NCBI GenBank assembly: GCA_045588185.1
Contig: JAZNDR010000083.1
Coordinates: forward strand, 1 to 30,009
Length of the DNA stretch: 30,009 nucleotides
Direction: 5' to 3'
DNA from: Scatosoma sp045588185
GTDB lineage: Bacteria; Bacillota; Clostridia; Christensenellales; Borkfalkiaceae
Within the stretch, counting starts at the first letter, position 1. Each line of letters opens with the position of its first letter. A program made the position numbers and the translations under genes. Shown one piece after another: positions 13,163-20,860 of this stretch. The notes beneath the pieces were generated by a model that did not search any database, was not told the DNA's origin, and worked only from the letters and a program-made list of their open reading frames with translations.

Positions 13163-14704
13163 TTAAACGAGGTCAGATGTTGATGCTGGCGTTCTTAATG
13201 TTGCTAAGAAAGTAGGGTCAACACCATATTCATCTATAAGAGTATTAAGCTCGTTTGCATCCAAACTTGATATTAAATTTTTATCCAGTAAAACCTTAAC
13301 GTGTTCTTTAGTTAAACATCTATATTTAACACAAATATTTTTAAATCTTTCAAAGGTAATTACACCACGTGTTTTGCAAGTGTTAAAGAAGTCTGAAACT
13401 ACTTGTTCCGAGCCTCTATGTATACTCATATGATTTAGAGGTCCTAAACAAATCAAATTATCTGTAATATCAGGACCGTTAGCACCATTAAACTCTATAA
13501 TGTGATGAGCTTCAACATAGTTATTTCCATACTTATCTTTAAATGTAGTTCCGCCTGTAACCTCATCCGTATAATTTGCTTTAATTTTTGCGAGTTCCGC
13601 TATTAGTTTGCTTCTTTGTCTTTTGTTTTTTCTTATAATAGGTTTGCGAATATTTCGTTTATTAAATTTAACCAATAATTCACCATCGTCTTGTATAGCT
13701 TTTGTGATGACAGGTGTTCTCGTTCTCAATACAATATCCGCCAACTCATTTAAATTTTCAGAATCATCGTCAATTCGAGAAAGCAATCTTTCTAAGTCTA
13801 AAAGCTCAGCTGGAATATCGTTTTCTAACAATTCAGTAGCATATTCCGTCAAAGTAATTGTTTGATTATGTTTATTGATATTAACAAATCCAAATAATTC
13901 CAAATAAATAAAAAATGTATAAAACTTAAAATAAGGCTGTTGAGACGGCGCATACGAAAAATTATTCCATCCCATATGCCCGAAAAAGAATTTTATTTGG
14001 TCTTCTTGTTTTTGTGGTAAAGTTTTTCCTACAGTAATTGCACGATTAAAAATATCTTTTTCTGTTTGAACTTCATCTATTCGTCCTAATAATATTGAAA
14101 TTTCAAACAATGTTGCAGGGCGATTTATATCTCTACAATATCGAAGAATATTTATACAAGGCTTATAGCTTGCAGTATTCGAGTTTAAATTTATTCCATT
14201 TAAGTTTGAAATAAACGAGTTGTTTTTAATATCAATGTCTAACATAATATGTCTAAACATATCTGCCAAAACTTCGTCAGTTGCTAAAAGTATTGAGTTT
14301 AGAATATCCAAATCAATTATTTTTTTAGCTCTATTTTGATAATTTTTAATTACACCAAAAAATAAGATTAACGCCATATTATGCCTAAACATACGACGAA
14401 TATTATCATCTAATGTTGACAATAAATAATCTTGCTCAAAATTCACGTCTCTAAACTCTTTTGGCGGAAAAACGCCTAAAGCTATTTTATTCCGTATTTT
14501 ATCAAGAAGTGAGACATAATTCATTGGCTCTTTTAGGTCGGACTCATCTATCAACTTAATATAAGAACAAATACTGCGAATCTTAATAAAATCATTATTT
14601 GAAAAACTATCACGAGGCATATTAATGACCTGATTATGAAATTTCTTAAAATTTTCCGCAGTATCTAAATATCCTTGATAATATTTTTTTATAACGTTTG
14701 CCAT
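13163..14704 (-). CDS. HNH endonuclease with large N-terminal domain, putative restriction enzyme
   Basis: 513 residues. The C-terminal HNH domain (about 372-432) has the paired histidines H400-H401 in VEAHHIIEF, N416 in DNLICLGPLNH and H425/H429; there are no zinc-binding CxxC pairs. The N-terminal ~350 residues are helical and unrecognised (a winged-helix-like stretch with LTEYATELL near 285-293), and may hold the DNA-recognition part. The ATG at 14702-14704 is 3 nt after the methyltransferase stop and its AAGGAG lies in the end of that gene, so the two are tightly coupled. With two methyltransferases next to it, a type II (perhaps IIS) restriction role is the simplest reading. Confidence 0.82.
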   Translation of the reverse strand: MANVIKKYYQGYLDTAENFKKFHNQVINMPRDSFSNNDFIKIRSICSYIKLIDESDLKEPMNYVSLLDKIRNKIALGVFPPKEFRDVNFEQDYLLSTLDDNIRRMFRHNMALILFFGVIKNYQNRAKKIIDLDILNSILLATDEVLADMFRHIMLDIDIKNNSFISNLNGINLNSNTASYKPCINILRYCRDINRPATLFEISILLGRIDEVQTEKDIFNRAITVGKTLPQKQEDQIKFFFGHMGWNNFSYAPSQQPYFKFYTFFIYLELFGFVNINKHNQTITLTEYATELLENDIPAELLDLERLLSRIDDDSENLNELADIVLRTRTPVITKAIQDDGELLVKFNKRNIRKPIIRKNKRQRSKLIAELAKIKANYTDEVTGGTTFKDKYGNNYVEAHHIIEFNGANGPDITDNLICLGPLNHMSIHRGSEQVVSDFFNTCKTRGVITFERFKNICVKYRCLTKEHVKVLLDKNLISSLDANELNTLIDEYGVDPTFLATLRTPASTSDLV

Positions 14705-14707
14705 AGT

Positions 14708-15565
14708 CTACTCCTTAATGAAATTAATAACATTTTGATGCATGTGATTTATTTTAAATTTGTATGGATATCCAAAAGGATATAAAGGCTTGTTATCTTG
14801 TAGCATAATAATTGTACCGACAAATTTAAAACCAATATTTTTCATTACTCGAACAATATCTGCTTGTACACAGATTTCTTCTTTGTCAACAGTAAAGTCA
14901 CTTATAATGATAGAGCAATATTTTTTGTTTTTCAGCTGATTATAAGCTTTCGACATAATTTGTCCGAATAATTGTAAAAAATCTTCATACGTTTCTTGAT
15001 TTCCTAAATCATTTTTCTTGTCTGAATAATAATCCACTCCGATGCGAGAACCTGACCTATATCCTTTTTCGGACTTATCTTCTCTCAAACCCTTGGAATT
15101 ATTTTTCAAAATATTATGATAAGGAGGGGAAGTTATAATATAATCGACTTCGCCAATATTCGAAGTTTCAATCAAAGAATCACCGAGAATGTATCTAAAA
15201 TCTTCATCCTCAATCATCCTTTTTTTTGCAAATCGTTCAAAGGCTAAAGTGCGATATTCTTCACTTAAATCTATTCCGACACATTTTCTACCGAGATTAA
15301 ACGAGGCAATAGCTGTTGTTCCCGAGCCTAAAAACGGGTCAAAAACGGTCATTCCTGTTTTAGTGAATGTTCCAATCATTCTTTCCACATCTTTAATTAA
15401 AAAAGGAGCAGGGTGTGCAAAAGCATCTTTGTCATCCGCACATTTAGTCGACAAAAAGAAAGATTTAGTTGACAAAAGCCATTCTTTTCCCGTTAAATCA
15501 TTAACTTTATTTCTTTCGTCATATCTTCCATTATTTTCTGTTTCGTTAATTATCTTTTTTGCCAT
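14708..15565 (-). CDS. DNA methyltransferase (N6-adenine or N4-cytosine), gamma-like motif order
   Basis: 285-residue SAM-dependent DNA methylase. Motif I DPFLGSGTT (76-84, cofactor binding) comes before the catalytic motif IV TSPPY (145-149), which is the gamma-type order, while the flanking text (AHPAPFLIKDVERMIG, then DGxVDYIITSPPY-like) is of the N6_N4_Mtase type, where the order is usually reversed. The C-terminal third (SIIISDFTVDKE...) completes the fold. It overlaps the preceding methyltransferase by 16 bp and is followed by the HNH gene. S-P-P-Y does not by itself tell adenine from cytosine. Confidence 0.9.
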   Translation of the reverse strand: MAKKIINETENNGRYDERNKVNDLTGKEWLLSTKSFFLSTKCADDKDAFAHPAPFLIKDVERMIGTFTKTGMTVFDPFLGSGTTAIASFNLGRKCVGIDLSEEYRTLAFERFAKKRMIEDEDFRYILGDSLIETSNIGEVDYIITSPPYHNILKNNSKGLREDKSEKGYRSGSRIGVDYYSDKKNDLGNQETYEDFLQLFGQIMSKAYNQLKNKKYCSIIISDFTVDKEEICVQADIVRVMKNIGFKFVGTIIMLQDNKPLYPFGYPYKFKINHMHQNVINFIKE

Positions 15566-17433
15566 AATGCACCTTTCCTTTTCGCATATTCTAAAAGTAT
15601 TTTTTCTAAAACAACACTATCTGGGCTTAACCCGTTGGGAAACTTTTGATAAACAATTTTTAATAGTTCAGTATGTTCTAAAGAATCCTTAACTTCAAAC
15701 AAATCTTTTAACATTGCCTTAATTCTATTAGTTAAAGTTTTGTCGCTTGTAAAATCAAATTTCTTTCCCTTTATCCACCAATAATTTCCTGATAATGTTT
15801 CGGTGTTTTCTAACGTATAAAAACGACCACTTTCTTTTAACGCTAAAATCAAATCATCATCAAAATTTTCAAAAGCATTTGGATGCCCAGTTAATTTTGT
15901 TAAAATACCATTAAACAGTATTTGATATGGTGTTGGTTCAGCTCTGCTTAAAATTATATCTTCAGCAACTTCACAAATATACCTTTGTAAATCAAGGATT
16001 TGTAATTGATTAGATGAGTTTTGATTTTTAATGCATCGAATATAAAAATCAGTAGAGGACGTTCCGTATTTATCAGCAACGTTTGATTCGCCACTTCTAA
16101 GATTTTGTTGATGGATAACTTTTTCAACGCAATAACCAGAATCAAGAATAGCTCCCAATAAAGATTTCCATACTTTAGGTTCTTTATTGTTAAAAGTTAA
16201 CACCATTTTTGTGTCTGCCTTAGACACGCTATCTATTTGTGATAAAACTTTCGCCATATCCGTCCTAAAGTCAGAATGAGTTTTGTCTGAATTTATAGAT
16301 ATTTCATCGTTATAATTAGGCTTGTAAATATCATCGTAAAGCTCTAACCAAGCCAACCAAATATTACTTAAATCCAAATAAGGAACAAGTCCTCCATATG
16401 GAGGGTCTGTTAAAACAAAGTCAATGGTGTTTTTGTCTAAATAATTCGATAAACACCTTGAGTCTTTTATTCCATACCAAAGGTTATAATCTTCTGAAAT
16501 ATCAATTTTAGAACAGTTTGTAATGTTTTTACCTTTAATTTTACCCACGTATGTTTGTAAAAAAGACAAAGAACTACTTACGGATTGTTTACCGATACAA
16601 TTATTATAGAAGACCAATAAAGGGTTCATTTCCATAGACTTTGCAGAAGAAAAATAAGCAGAACGCCCCCAGCTTGTGGAGTAGTCACGTCTTGTTTTCT
16701 TGCTACGTGGGACACACATTTTGCAACAAAGATGAACTGTTTGTATAAATGCGAATAATAATTGCTTTTTTAAGTTAGAATCCGAAATTTTAATAATTTC
16801 ATCAAAAATCATGCTTAATATAGCAAGATTCTTTTTCGTAAACAAACAATCATAAGTTTTTCCTATAGAGTTTAGAAAAGCATTGTTGTATGCACTTGTT
16901 CTTCTAAATTCTTTTTTAGGGTAAATAGTCTTAATCACTATATCTTTACTTTTATTGTTTTTTTCTTCGTCAATTTGTAAAGGACCTCTTTCGAATTTAT
17001 CTGTTCCCAAGGAAGAAACAAAACATACTTCATATGGAATGTTTCTATTATATTTTGTGTTATGCAAAATATATCCTTCTTCATAACAAAAGAACTCTTT
17101 ATATATAGTTGAATTAGAAACTATTCTTAAAATTATTTTTGCAGCTTGCTCAAAATTTTTATAATCGAAGTCAGAACAATAAACATCGAATACAAATGAT
17201 GTTAAAGGGTTTATATCCAAGCAGATAGCTTTTCTACCAGCTCTAACAGCCTCTATCCCTGACATTCCACTTCCAGCAAAGGTATCCAAAAAGACTCCAT
17301 TTTTCGGAGTATAATTTTTAATATATTCATACCAAACGTTGTGTGGTTTTTTACCCCAATATTTCATAGAGGTATAAATTGGAGGGCGTTTGGTTTCAGG
17401 TATTGCGAAATTTATATCTTTAACTCTTGTCAT
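15550..17433 (-). CDS. DNA methyltransferase (adenine-type DPPY)
   Basis: Large methylase of ~627 residues. The N-terminal YWGKKPHNVWYEYIKNYTPKNG leads into motif I DTFAGSGMSGIEA (about 50-62), and catalytic motif IV TDPPYGG is at about 342-348, with a long insertion between them that contains a cysteine cluster (HLCCKMC) and likely the target-recognition region. The C-terminal ~200 residues resemble a helical specificity or dimerisation part. I use the ATG at 17431-17433, with AAAGGA 11 nt upstream; an in-frame ATG at 17445 is possible. Second gene of the operon after the XRE regulator. Two different methylases suggest an asymmetric target, each modifying one strand. Confidence 0.9.
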   Translation of the reverse strand: MTRVKDINFAIPETKRPPIYTSMKYWGKKPHNVWYEYIKNYTPKNGVFLDTFAGSGMSGIEAVRAGRKAICLDINPLTSFVFDVYCSDFDYKNFEQAAKIILRIVSNSTIYKEFFCYEEGYILHNTKYNRNIPYEVCFVSSLGTDKFERGPLQIDEEKNNKSKDIVIKTIYPKKEFRRTSAYNNAFLNSIGKTYDCLFTKKNLAILSMIFDEIIKISDSNLKKQLLFAFIQTVHLCCKMCVPRSKKTRRDYSTSWGRSAYFSSAKSMEMNPLLVFYNNCIGKQSVSSSLSFLQTYVGKIKGKNITNCSKIDISEDYNLWYGIKDSRCLSNYLDKNTIDFVLTDPPYGGLVPYLDLSNIWLAWLELYDDIYKPNYNDEISINSDKTHSDFRTDMAKVLSQIDSVSKADTKMVLTFNNKEPKVWKSLLGAILDSGYCVEKVIHQQNLRSGESNVADKYGTSSTDFYIRCIKNQNSSNQLQILDLQRYICEVAEDIILSRAEPTPYQILFNGILTKLTGHPNAFENFDDDLILALKESGRFYTLENTETLSGNYWWIKGKKFDFTSDKTLTNRIKAMLKDLFEVKDSLEHTELLKIVYQKFPNGLSPDSVVLEKILLEYAKRKGALWQKR

Positions 17434-17496
17434 TGCTAAAAACATCCTTTTCTATTATTTTAGCACAATAAACATGACAACATCTTGTCATATATT

Positions 17497-17706
17497 TTAT
17501 TTTTCAGATTCAACGATTTCCATTATATCTGCTATATCGCATTTAAGTGCAGAGCAGATTTTTACGAGCATTTCAGTATTGACGTTTTCATTCTTTCCAA
17601 GCTTTGCCATAGTGTTGGTTGAAATGCCTGCTGCGATACGTAATTCTTCTTTTTTCATGTCTTTATCTATAAGAAGTTTCCATAGTTTTTTGTAGCTAAC
17701 TGCCAT
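17497..17706 (-). CDS. XRE-family regulator of the methyltransferase/nuclease operon
   Basis: 69-residue Cro/CI-type protein (YKKLWKLLIDKDMKKEELRIAAGISTNTMAKLGKNENVNTEMLVKICSALKCDIADIMEIV). This subtype is common as the first gene of restriction or other defence loci in Firmicutes and plays the part of a controller protein. GGAGAG is 8 nt before the ATG. It leads the operon; a 60-nt gap separates it from the first methylase. Two TATTGTAG copies (17722-17729, 17737-17744) overlap the promoter and could be its operator. Confidence 0.88.
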   Translation of the reverse strand: MAVSYKKLWKLLIDKDMKKEELRIAAGISTNTMAKLGKNENVNTEMLVKICSALKCDIADIMEIVESEK

Positions 17707-17721
17707 TTTTACAACTCTCCA

Positions 17722-17766
17722 TATTGTAGTTTATATTATTGTAGCACATCTAAAAATAAAAATCAA
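17722..17766 (-). promoter_or_regulatory. Promoter of the defence-like operon with possible operator
   Basis: Minus-strand TTGATT (17761-17766), 17 bp, TACAAT (17738-17743). CTACAATA occurs twice at a 15-bp distance, once on the -10 and once downstream, which fits autoregulation by the XRE protein. Confidence 0.72.
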
Positions 17767-17859
17767 GAGAAACTTTGCGTTCGCCAAGATTATTTTGCTT
17801 TAGAATGAAATAATTTTGTTTGTCGCAAAAGGGAAAAACATTCACTCTAATTCCCATAA

Positions 17860-18105
17860 GTTCCCTTAAATACCCTATGTGAGTGTAGGGCGTGCGCTTG
17901 TCTTGATACAAGTTAAACGCAATAAAAATAGTAGTACCTTTTTGTTCCCTAAAGTCACCCTAAATTCCCTGTTTGATTGTAGGACGTGTGCTTGTCTTGA
18001 ACAAGTGCGTAAAAATAAGTGAAAAAAGTAGTACCTCTTTTTACCCCAAAAGTCACTGTAATTATACTTAGGTGGAATGGGGCGTGTGCTTGTCTTGATA
18101 CAAGT
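17860..18105 (+). repeat. Three near-tandem copies of the island-flanking repeat (R2-R4)
   Basis: Copies at 17860-17913, 17954-18006 and 18052-18105, spaced 94 and 98 bp, all in the orientation of R1 at 12524. Each runs from GT(T/C)(A/C)C through TAAAT-like text to GTGTGCTTGTCTTG(AT)ACAAGT. The first two spacers also share AGTAGTACCT, so the full unit is ~95 bp. No coding sequence lies in 17767-18430. Confidence 0.88.
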
Positions 18106-18143
18106 CGGCTCGGCTACGCCTCGCCGAGACAAGCACACGCCCC
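18079..18143. repeat. 17-bp perfect inverted repeat at the end of R4
   Basis: GGGGCGTGTGCTTGTCT (18079-18095) mirrors AGACAAGCACACGCCCC (18127-18143), with CGGC/GCCG pairing inside the loop. The right arm is an inverted partial copy of the flanking repeat. Confidence 0.88.
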
Positions 18144-18187
18144 CTTAACAACAACTAAATAAAACAAACCGCAAATCCGAAACGAAA

Positions 18188-18302
18188 GCCGAGGTCAAGC
18201 GGAGTTGTGCGCTGAACCGCTCGCACAACCTTCCGCTTAATTCCCTCGGCACTTTTTCGTATTCGGGGATATTTGAACTCTTGCCGTCACTATGATTGCC
18301 CC
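18188..18302 (-). ncRNA. Candidate structured RNA with long stem and pseudoknot
   Basis: On the minus strand: GGGG (18299-18302), CGGCA (18282-18286), CCCC (18265-18268) and TGCCG (18247-18251) form two crossing helices. Then a long interrupted stem GCCGAGG / AAGCGG / TTGTGCG pairs with CGCACAA / CCGCTT / CCTCGGC over 18188-18250, ending in TTTCGTTTCGG. GCCG at 18247-18250 is used by both helices, so they may alternate. The overlapping 65-codon frame (18145-18342) looks like a by-product. It could also work on the plus strand or as a DNA structure. Confidence 0.45.
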
Positions 18303-18374
18303 AAAAGTTCCGTTTTCTATCTATTAAGTCATTATGTGTCATTTTGGAGTCACTTCCATTCTTTTTTAAGGGGT

Positions 18375-18428
18375 GCTAAACTCGTAAGCGAATTAAGCTT
18401 AATTACAAAAATTCGCAAGGAGGTTAGC
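18375..18428 (+). promoter_or_regulatory. Hairpin that can sequester the ribosome binding site of the small ORF
   Basis: GCTAA (18375-18379) and GCGAATT (18388-18394) pair with TTAGC (18424-18428) and AATTCGC (18410-18416). The AAGGAGG at 18417-18423 lies between the two right-hand arms. The loop contains the palindrome AATTAAGCTTAATT. Confidence 0.55.
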
Positions 18429-18430
18429 AG

Positions 18431-18574
18431 TTGAAAGGTAAGCAACAAATCAAAATTATTAAACGTGGCTATGTTGACATAGACAGTTTAACCATAGAGC
18501 AACAAAAAACGTTTTATACAACTTTGCTCGCACGCATATTAGAGTTATATAAAAAGCAAAAAGAACGCAATTAA
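18431..18574 (+). CDS. Small protein upstream of serine recombinase (TTG start)
   Basis: 47-residue protein, MKGKQQIKIIKRGYVDIDSL followed by TIEQQKTFYTTLLARILELY and a lysine-rich end, starting at TTG 7 nt after a perfect AAGGAGG. The strong ribosome binding site, uninterrupted frame and helical, basic composition support a real gene that automated callers would miss. Small ORFs of this sort stand in front of large serine recombinases in other clostridial elements (from memory), where they may help or regulate excision; the role here is unknown. Confidence 0.7.
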   Translation: MKGKQQIKIIKRGYVDIDSLTIEQQKTFYTTLLARILELYKKQKERN

Positions 18575-18575
18575 C

Positions 18576-18722
18576 ATATTTATCTTTCGCCCGGTTAGGA
18601 GCGTAAACGAAACGTATCTTTTCTACAAGGGTAAAGTGCATTGCTCGGGAGCAACCCTTGTAAAAAAGTTTTGCGTATATGAAAGATAGATATATTAAAA
18701 TCCGTTCCGTTTATTTCGCTCC
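18576..18722 (+). ncRNA. Folded, pseudoknot-capable leader of the recombinase gene
   Basis: Between the small ORF and the recombinase: P1 ATATTTATCTTTC (18576-18588) with GAAAGATAGATAT (18681-18693); an inner hairpin CTTTT-C-TACAAGGGT (18618-18632) with ACCCTTGTA (18654-18662) and AAAAG, capped by TTGC/GCAA; and GGAGCG...AAACGAAACG (18598-18614) with CGTTCCGTTT...CGCTCC (18703-18722). The last pairing crosses P1, so the two form a pseudoknot or alternate as an attenuator. Equally this could be recombination-site DNA. Confidence 0.5.
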
Positions 18723-18766
18723 TGTCGAAAGACAAATTTAATAAAAAATAAGGAGTATTAAAAATT

Positions 18767-20269
18767 ATGAAATCAGCAGTTATTTATGCAAGATATTCTT
18801 GCGATGCTCAAACCGAGCAATCTATCGAAGGTCAACTTCGTGTATGTCACGAATACGCTGAAAGAAACGGTATAGTTATTGTTGATACCTACATTGATAG
18901 GGCTATGACAGGAACAAACGACAATAGACCAGACTTTCAATGTATGATTAAAGACAGTAATAAAAAGCAATGGGATTACGTTTTAGTTTATAAATTAGAC
19001 CGTTTTTCTCGCAATAAGTATGAGTCAATAAAATACAAACACACGCTTTCTAAAAACAACGTAAAGGTTGTATCTGCAATGGAAAACATTCCCGATACCC
19101 CTGAGGGAATTATTCTTGAAAGTTTGCTTGAGGGTATGAATCAATACTATTCAGCCGAACTTTCACAAAAAGTTAAACGTGGTATGAAAGAAACTCGCAA
19201 AAAGGGTTATTGGCAAGGAGGACGTTTACGCTATGGCTACAAACTTGACGGAAGAAAAATCGTTATTGACGAAGAACAAGCCGAAATAGTAAGATATATC
19301 TTCAGCGAATACGCAAAGGGCGTTATTTTAAGAGATATAATTCACGGCTTAACGATTAGAGGCGTTTTACATAACGGAAAACCTTTTGCAATGAATACCG
19401 TTTACTCTATGCTCCGCAACGAAAAATATTTGGGAGCGTATAACAACGGCGAAGAACTTGTAGAAAATCTTTATCCACGTATCGTAACCGACGAGCTTTA
19501 CGAACAAGTTAGAAAGATTATAGATTCTAACAAACACGGTAAAAAGAGTTATGAAATAACGTACTTGCTTAAAAACAAAATCAAGTGTGGTTATTGTGGC
19601 GAAAGCGTTATAGGTGAAAATGGAACATCTAAAAACGGTGAACGTAAATTCTACTATAAATGCCGTGGTAAAAAGGCTTTGCAAAACGGTTGCCAGCAAC
19701 AAACTTTTAGAAAAGACGTGCTTGAAAAATTGATTGTTTCATCTATAATTGAAGAATTAAACAAACCCGAAAATATCAATAAAATTATAAAATTTATTAC
19801 AACCTATCAAGATAAATTGCTTGAAAACAACTCGGTTTTATCTTCACTTGTAAAAGAGCAAAAGCAATTAGAAAACTCGCTTGCAAACGTTATGAGTGCT
19901 ATCGAACGAGGAATCATTACAAACACCACCAACAAACGCCTTAGAGAACTTGAAACTCGACAAGAAGAAGTTGAAAGACTTATCCTTATAGAGAGTAGCA
20001 AATCGCAGGTTAAAGTGCCTGAAAAGGAAATACGAGAATATTATTCCGAGGCATTACAACTTGAGGCGTTAATGCTTATAAACTACATTGTAAAAGAAGT
20101 CAAACTTTATAACGATAGAGCCGAAGTTTATTTGAATAGCCCATTACCGAATAGTCCTGATGAAAGTCAGGGCTTTTCTTTTTGCAGTAAAATAAAAAAG
20201 ATACCCGAATACACAGGAAACGGACATCTTAAAAGTAAGCGTGATTTTGAAATTGTATTAAGAATTTAA
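18767..20269 (+). CDS. Large serine recombinase (site-specific integrase/resolvase)
   Basis: 500 residues. The N-terminal resolvase domain (1-140) has catalytic S11 in YARYS with R9, and the conserved LDRFSR at 77-82. The recombinase domain (about 155-255, GYKLDGRKIVIDEEQAEIVRYIF) is followed by a zinc ribbon with C274-x2-C277 ... C299 ... C309 and a coiled coil (about 350-410, LVKEQKQLENSLANVMSAIERG). This is the large-serine-integrase layout that inserts and excises mobile elements without host factors. AAGGAG lies 11 nt before the ATG. The extended, folded leader and the small ORF upstream suggest post-transcriptional control. It is the best candidate for moving this island, but no matched att core could be identified. 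Confidence 0.93.
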   Translation: MKSAVIYARYSCDAQTEQSIEGQLRVCHEYAERNGIVIVDTYIDRAMTGTNDNRPDFQCMIKDSNKKQWDYVLVYKLDRFSRNKYESIKYKHTLSKNNVKVVSAMENIPDTPEGIILESLLEGMNQYYSAELSQKVKRGMKETRKKGYWQGGRLRYGYKLDGRKIVIDEEQAEIVRYIFSEYAKGVILRDIIHGLTIRGVLHNGKPFAMNTVYSMLRNEKYLGAYNNGEELVENLYPRIVTDELYEQVRKIIDSNKHGKKSYEITYLLKNKIKCGYCGESVIGENGTSKNGERKFYYKCRGKKALQNGCQQQTFRKDVLEKLIVSSIIEELNKPENINKIIKFITTYQDKLLENNSVLSSLVKEQKQLENSLANVMSAIERGIITNTTNKRLRELETRQEEVERLILIESSKSQVKVPEKEIREYYSEALQLEALMLINYIVKEVKLYNDRAEVYLNSPLPNSPDESQGFSFCSKIKKIPEYTGNGHLKSKRDFEIVLRI

Positions 20270-20291
20270 GAACGGCTATTTATTCCACGTT

Positions 20292-20422
20292 CCTCTTGAC
20301 AACGAGCCTCTGCGAGTGCGTTTGATAAGGCTTAAGAGAGCCAACCAAACCGCCCTTGCAGGGCTTATTTTTTTGCCTTTTGGCTTTGATAGCCTAACAC
20401 ACTCGCTCTCATTGTCAAGAGG
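20292..20422. repeat. ~130-bp imperfect palindrome after the recombinase gene
   Basis: Arms CCTCTTGACAA (20292-20302) and TTGTCAAGAGG (20412-20422), continued inward by GCGAGTG(C/T)GTT pairing and GGCT/AGCC blocks. The recombinase terminator sits at its centre. Could be an element end, an att site or a processing structure. Confidence 0.75.
20352..20374 (+). terminator. Terminator of the recombinase gene
   Basis: GCCCT-TGC-AGGGC followed by TTATTTTTTT, 80 nt after the recombinase stop, at the centre of the larger palindrome. Confidence 0.82.
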
Positions 20423-20448
20423 CTTTCGACGGCATAAACCGCCGTTTG

Positions 20449-20658
20449 TTATATATTTCTAATCAAACCTTGTGCAAATAAGGCTTTTTTAATACCTTGT
20501 TGTATCTCGTTTTGCACGTCAAGGGGCAAACTTTGTAAAATTTTCAAGGCTTCATCAACGTGGTTAAACGCCTCTAAAATTTTGCCACTATGTTCGTTGT
20601 GACTTTTTACATACTCTATAATAAAAGTCTTCATAACGGAATTAACGTCTTTATTCAT
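20449..20658 (-). CDS. Small hypothetical protein
   Basis: 69 residues from the ATG at 20656-20658, which follows AAAAGGAGGATATT; a TTG-type start further upstream (20691) lacks support. Predicted to be all helical (MKTFIIEYVKSHNEHSGKILEAFNHVDEALKILQSLPLDVQNEIQQGIKKALF), no membrane segment, no family recognised. It lies between the recombinase and the tRNA cluster, convergent with the recombinase, and may be the last gene of the mobile element. Confidence 0.7.
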   Translation of the reverse strand: MNKDVNSVMKTFIIEYVKSHNEHSGKILEAFNHVDEALKILQSLPLDVQNEIQQGIKKALFAQGLIRNI

Positions 20659-20691
20659 AATATCCTCCTTTTCCATATTTTGATATAGCAA

Positions 20692-20733
20692 AAAACCTAA
20701 AACTTACACTAACCTGTGTTCGTTTTAGGTTTT
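20692..20733 (-). terminator. Terminator of tRNA-Glu
   Basis: AAAACCTAAAAC / GTTTTAGGTTTT stem with 18-nt loop, starting 3 nt past the CCA end on the minus strand, followed by more T. Confidence 0.8.
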
Positions 20734-20736
20734 CAT

Positions 20737-20811
20737 TGGTGACCCGTACGGGACTCGAACCCATGTTACCACCGTGAAAGGGTGGTGTCTTAACCGCTTG
20801 ACCAACGGGCC
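20737..20811 (-). tRNA. tRNA-Glu (UUC)
   Basis: 75 nt including encoded CCA. Acceptor GGCCCGT / ACGGGTC, D arm GTCAAGCGGTTAAGAC, anticodon loop CTTTCAC with anticodon TTC (20776-20778), T arm GGGTTCGAGTCCC. Its 3' end is the source of the relics at 9667, 12254 and 12381. Confidence 0.96.
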
Positions 20812-20831
20812 GTGATTTAATCTACTGTGGT

Positions 20832-20860
20832 AGTATAGCATCTTTTCCCTAAATTGTCAA
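20832..20860 (-). promoter_or_regulatory. tRNA-Glu promoter
   Basis: TTGACA (20855-20860), 17 bp, TATACT (20832-20837) on the minus strand, ~15 nt before the mature 5' end. Confidence 0.85.

Noticed and set aside
17860..18105. CRISPR-like array
   Set aside because: Only three copies, units of ~54 bp with similar, not unique, spacers (shared AGTAGTACCT), and no cas genes nearby.
17875..18138. 87-codon minus-strand ORF over R2-R4
   Set aside because: Its amino-acid repeats (TCIKTS.RP) are only the translation of the DNA repeats.
18145..18342. 65-codon minus-strand ORF (MTHNDLIDRKRN...)
   Set aside because: It runs through the long inverted repeat, has no proper ribosome binding site, and is better explained by the candidate structured RNA. 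Codon-level conservation in relatives would revive it.
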